Shown in pieces: positions 31,260 to 33,499 of a stretch of DNA of 33,499 nucleotides. Position numbers and translations under genes: made by a program. The first letter of the stretch is position 1; each line of letters begins with the position of its first letter. This stretch comes from Puniceicoccaceae bacterium (GTDB lineage: Bacteria > Verrucomicrobiota > Verrucomicrobiia > Opitutales > Opitutaceae): NCBI GenBank assembly GCA_007695295.1, contig REEB01000163.1, positions 1-33,499 of the forward strand, in the 5' to 3' direction. The notes beneath the pieces were generated by a model, which did no database searches, was not told the origin of the DNA, and saw nothing but the letters and a program-made list of their open reading frames with translations.

Positions 31260-32269
31260 GGCAGGGGAGGAGAGCCGGGTGGTCGGACGGCGGCAGCGCG
31301 GGCTTCGCGGGCGGCTCCGAGGGCGCCGGCCCACTCGTCGAGTTGGGCGAAGCGGATGGGAACGGGTTCGCCGGAGGGCACCCACTCGACTTCGCGGAGG
31401 TTGTCGCGGAGCGGGCCGAGCAAGGTTTCGCCGGCGCGGGCGATGCCGCCGCCGAGGATGACGGCCTCGGGATCGACGGCGTTGATGATGGAGCCATGAA
31501 AACTTGGTTCGCCGAATTGAAAGTGCAAAGTATAGCCTAAATGAATCGAGGGGTTTTTGATGGCGCCGTGGGCGCTGGGGTGGGCGCGGTGGGCGGGGCC
31601 CAAACCCGGGCGGGCGGCGGAAGCGCCCGCTTCGGCGGCTTCGACGAGGGCGCGGGTGGAGTCGAAGCGGCCGCCGCAGCGCTCGCGGACGGTGGCCTCG
31701 CCGATGGCGAGCTCGAGGGCGCCGGGCATGCCGGTGATGCTGGGCGGCCCCCAGGGATCGAGGGAGAGGTGCCCGAAGTGGCCGGCGCGGCGGTGGCGGC
31801 CGAGGACAAGTCGGCCATCGAGCATGAGGGCGCCGCCGACTCCGGTTCCAAGGGTGAGGAGGACGACATCGCGGAAGCCGCGGGCGACCCCGAGCCATTG
31901 CTCCGCGGCGAGGGCGGCGTGGGCGTCATTGAGGGTGCGGCAGGGATGGTCGCCGCCGAGGGCATCGACCCAGTCGAGCCCCTCGAGGCCGGTGAGCTTG
32001 ACGGGCAGGACGGCCATGGAGCGGCCGTCGCGGGCGGCGAGCCCGGGGCAGGCGATGCCGGTGGCGGCGATATCCGGATGCTCGCGGCGCCAGGCGCGGT
32101 GGAGCGAGGTGACCGCGGCAAGCCAGAGGGGTTTGCCGTCCGGCCCGGTCTCGCCGTCGCGGGTGGGGAGGCTTTCCCGGCGAAGGACGGTCCCATCCGG
32201 CCCGGCGAGCACGGCCTTGATGGTGGTGCCGCCGATGTCGATGCCGAGGGTGGGTGGGGAGGAGCTCAA
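31256..32269 (-). CDS. ROK-family sugar kinase lacking the zinc-binding cysteines
   Basis: A 337-residue ROK-family protein, expected to phosphorylate a hexose or amino sugar. The phosphate-binding start is LGIDIGGTTIKAVL, the catalytic Asp lies in CRTLNDAHAALAAE, the glycine loop is LLTLGTGVGGALM, and the ROK signature region is AGHFGHLSLDPWG. Where most ROK proteins carry CxCGxxGC, this one has SITGMPGA, so the structural zinc site is absent. A stretch before DPEAVILGGG (bases about 31488-31563) is unusually AT-rich and reads HLGYTLHFQFGEPSFHGS, unlike the usual helix there. The only usable start is TTG at 32269, since a stop lies eight codons upstream. No HTH domain is present, so it should be a kinase, not a repressor. 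Confidence 0.85.
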   Translation of the reverse strand: MSSSPPTLGIDIGGTTIKAVLAGPDGTVLRRESLPTRDGETGPDGKPLWLAAVTSLHRAWRREHPDIAATGIACPGLAARDGRSMAVLPVKLTGLEGLDWVDALGGDHPCRTLNDAHAALAAEQWLGVARGFRDVVLLTLGTGVGGALMLDGRLVLGRHRRAGHFGHLSLDPWGPPSITGMPGALELAIGEATVRERCGGRFDSTRALVEAAEAGASAARPGLGPAHRAHPSAHGAIKNPSIHLGYTLHFQFGEPSFHGSIINAVDPEAVILGGGIARAGETLLGPLRDNLREVEWVPSGEPVPIRFAQLDEWAGALGAAREARAAAVRPPGSPPLP

Positions 32270-32293
32270 GAGAGGCGGGGAATTGTAGGAGAT

Positions 32294-33064
32294 TTACTGA
32301 TACAGATGGGCGAGGCTTTTGCGAAACGCCTCGTAGTAGGCCTCGAGCTGATCCTCGGCGGAAGTGTTGCCGACGAAGTGGTGGCTGGGGAGCATGACCG
32401 GGGGGCGGCCGCGGGCGACGAGGCGGGCGGCGACCTCGCAGCGGAGCATATTGATGAGGAGGGCGCCGGTGACGGTGGAGACCGGGCCGGTGCGCCACTC
32501 CAGCCCCTCGATCTCCGAGACGCAGTCGCCGGCGGGGCACTGATTGTCGAGAACGACATCGGCGATGTCGGGCAGTTTTTTGCCGGAAGGGTGGGCGGGG
32601 TTGGAATTGTCGCAATGTTCGCGGGAGACGATGCCGATGACGGGCAGGCCCCGGGCCTTGGCACCGAGGGCCATCTCGACGATGACGGGGCGGATGCCGG
32701 AGGTGGAGATGATGATGAAAGCGTCGTGCGGCCCGAAGGAAAAGCTCTTGAGCAGCTCCTCGGCATAGCCCTCCACCTTTTCGAGGAAAAGCGGACCGCG
32801 GAGCCCGTTGATACCGACGGTGGCGGCATGATTGGAGAGGGCGAGTTCGACCATGGCGTAGAAGCCGACGAAGCAGCCCTGGCGGGGGGTCATTTCCTCG
32901 CACATCATGCGGGAGTGGCCGGAGCCGAAGAGGAAGACGAGTCCCTGGTGGGCGATGGACTCGGTGCAAATCCCGGCGGCGCGGTCGAGGGCGTCGAGCT
33001 GGGTTTCGCGCAGGCGCCGGGCACGGGCGAGGGTTTGGTCGAAGTAGTTGAGGGCGGCTTTCAT
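32294..33064 (-). CDS. SIS-domain sugar-phosphate isomerase-like protein, paralogue 2
   Basis: A 256-residue SIS protein, clearly related to the one encoded at 30468-31259. The shared core is LFGSGHSRMMCEEMTPRQG (about residues 44-62), MVELALSNH, NGLRGPLFLEKVEG, ISTSGIRPVIVEMALGAK, and the conserved SGKKLPDIADVVLDN. The two proteins diverge at their N-termini and after the GKKL segment, so this is not a recent duplication. It probably binds a phosphosugar as a dimer in the cytosol. It is 24 bases upstream of the ROK gene start and 33 bases downstream of the SDR gene. The reaction cannot be named from the sequence. Confidence 0.85.
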   Translation of the reverse strand: MKAALNYFDQTLARARRLRETQLDALDRAAGICTESIAHQGLVFLFGSGHSRMMCEEMTPRQGCFVGFYAMVELALSNHAATVGINGLRGPLFLEKVEGYAEELLKSFSFGPHDAFIIISTSGIRPVIVEMALGAKARGLPVIGIVSREHCDNSNPAHPSGKKLPDIADVVLDNQCPAGDCVSEIEGLEWRTGPVSTVTGALLINMLRCEVAARLVARGRPPVMLPSHHFVGNTSAEDQLEAYYEAFRKSLAHLYQ

Positions 33065-33097
33065 GGGAAATGGGTTCTGGGTAAAAGGAGGACGGCT

Positions 33098-33499
33098 TCA
33101 GTCCGGGTGCCGGCCCTCGCTGACGGACCATCCTCCGTCGACGCAGAGCACTTGGCCGGTGGTGTAGCGGCTGTCGTCGGAAAGGAAATACACGGCGGCT
33201 CCGTCGAGATCTTCGGGCCGGCCGATGCGGCCGCCGTCGAGCGGCTGCTTGGAGCGGATGTAGCCGAGAATGGTGGAGTCACCGGCGGCACGGGCGGCCA
33301 TGGGGGTTTCGACGAGGGCGGGGGCGAGGAGATTGATGCGGATGTCGTGCGGGGCGTAATACGCGGCGGTGGAGCGGGTGAAGCCGATGACGGCGGCCTT
33401 GGCGGCGGCGTAGGCGTGGGTGGCGAAGTGAGCGGGGGCGGGGAAAATGCCGAGGACGGAACCCATGTTGAGGATGCTGCCGGGACGGCCCTGGTCGAG
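33098..33499 (-). CDS. Short-chain dehydrogenase/reductase, 5' part cut off by the window edge
   Basis: The C-terminal 133 residues of a classical SDR; the open frame continues to the last base of the window. Visible are the catalytic Ser strand ILNMGSVLG, the active-site YAAAK (Tyr and Lys three apart), the IRINLLAPALVETPM segment, and the family-typical terminus FLSDDSRYTTGQVLCVDGGW. The NAD(P)-binding TGxxxGxG motif lies outside the window, so cofactor preference cannot be judged. It is the first visible gene of the operon and probably oxidises a sugar or sugar-acid hydroxyl group. More upstream operon genes may lie beyond the edge. Confidence 0.9.
   Translation of the reverse strand, partial: LDQGRPGSILNMGSVLGIFPAPAHFATHAYAAAKAAVIGFTRSTAAYYAPHDIRINLLAPALVETPMAARAAGDSTILGYIRSKQPLDGGRIGRPEDLDGAAVYFLSDDSRYTTGQVLCVDGGWSVSEGRHPD

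Overview
The window is a GC-rich stretch of chromosome from a diderm (Gram-negative-type) bacterium. The evidence for a diderm is a TolC-type outer-membrane channel, a tesA-ybbA-ybbP locus, a membrane-anchored PpiD/SurA-like foldase and menaquinone genes. A DUF1573 protein and a catabolic cluster mixing phosphotriesterase-like, UlaG-like, FAD-dependent, SIS and ROK genes suggest the Verrucomicrobiota (Opitutales-like) or a neighbouring PVC lineage. That placement is inference from gene content only; there is no rRNA or other marker here. I see no tRNA, rRNA, CRISPR array, transposase or phage gene.

Layout. Bases 1-298 hold a composite palindromic repeat and three perfect-period 42-bp tandem repeats. 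Bases 299-5713 carry housekeeping genes: a membrane-anchored His-rich protein translationally coupled to menA, a DUF1573 lipoprotein-like or secreted protein, a convergent long-chain polyprenyl diphosphate synthase, an esterase, a tiny membrane protein and a RidA-family protein. MenA and the prenyl synthase together would supply the attachment step and the side chain of menaquinone.

After a 560-bp gene-poor stretch comes the most unusual gene, at 6274-13851. It encodes a 2525-residue protein that joins a P-loop kinase-like domain, two GT4 glycosyltransferases, a divergent SPINDLY/OGT-type (GT41) transferase, eleven TPRs and a second, canonical-looking GT41 transferase in one chain. It looks like a glycosylation assembly line. 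A VapBC toxin-antitoxin pair follows it.

On the minus strand come a single-chain glycyl-tRNA synthetase and, just upstream of it, an AT-rich polytopic membrane-protein gene that looks foreign. Next are a second copy of the palindromic repeat, tesA divergent from ybbA-ybbP, a PpiD-like foldase with a small FmdB-type zinc-ribbon gene, and a lone TolC-family channel.

The right end (26224 to the edge, all minus strand) is a tightly overlapping operon of eight genes, read from right to left: SDR dehydrogenase (cut by the window edge), SIS protein, ROK kinase, SIS protein, FAD-dependent oxidoreductase, MetE-C-terminal-like methyltransferase, UlaG-like metallo-lactonase and phosphotriesterase-like hydrolase. 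The enzyme set fits oxidation, phosphorylation and lactone opening of an unusual, perhaps methylated or amino, sugar. No transporter or regulator is visible and I do not recognise it as a characterised pathway.
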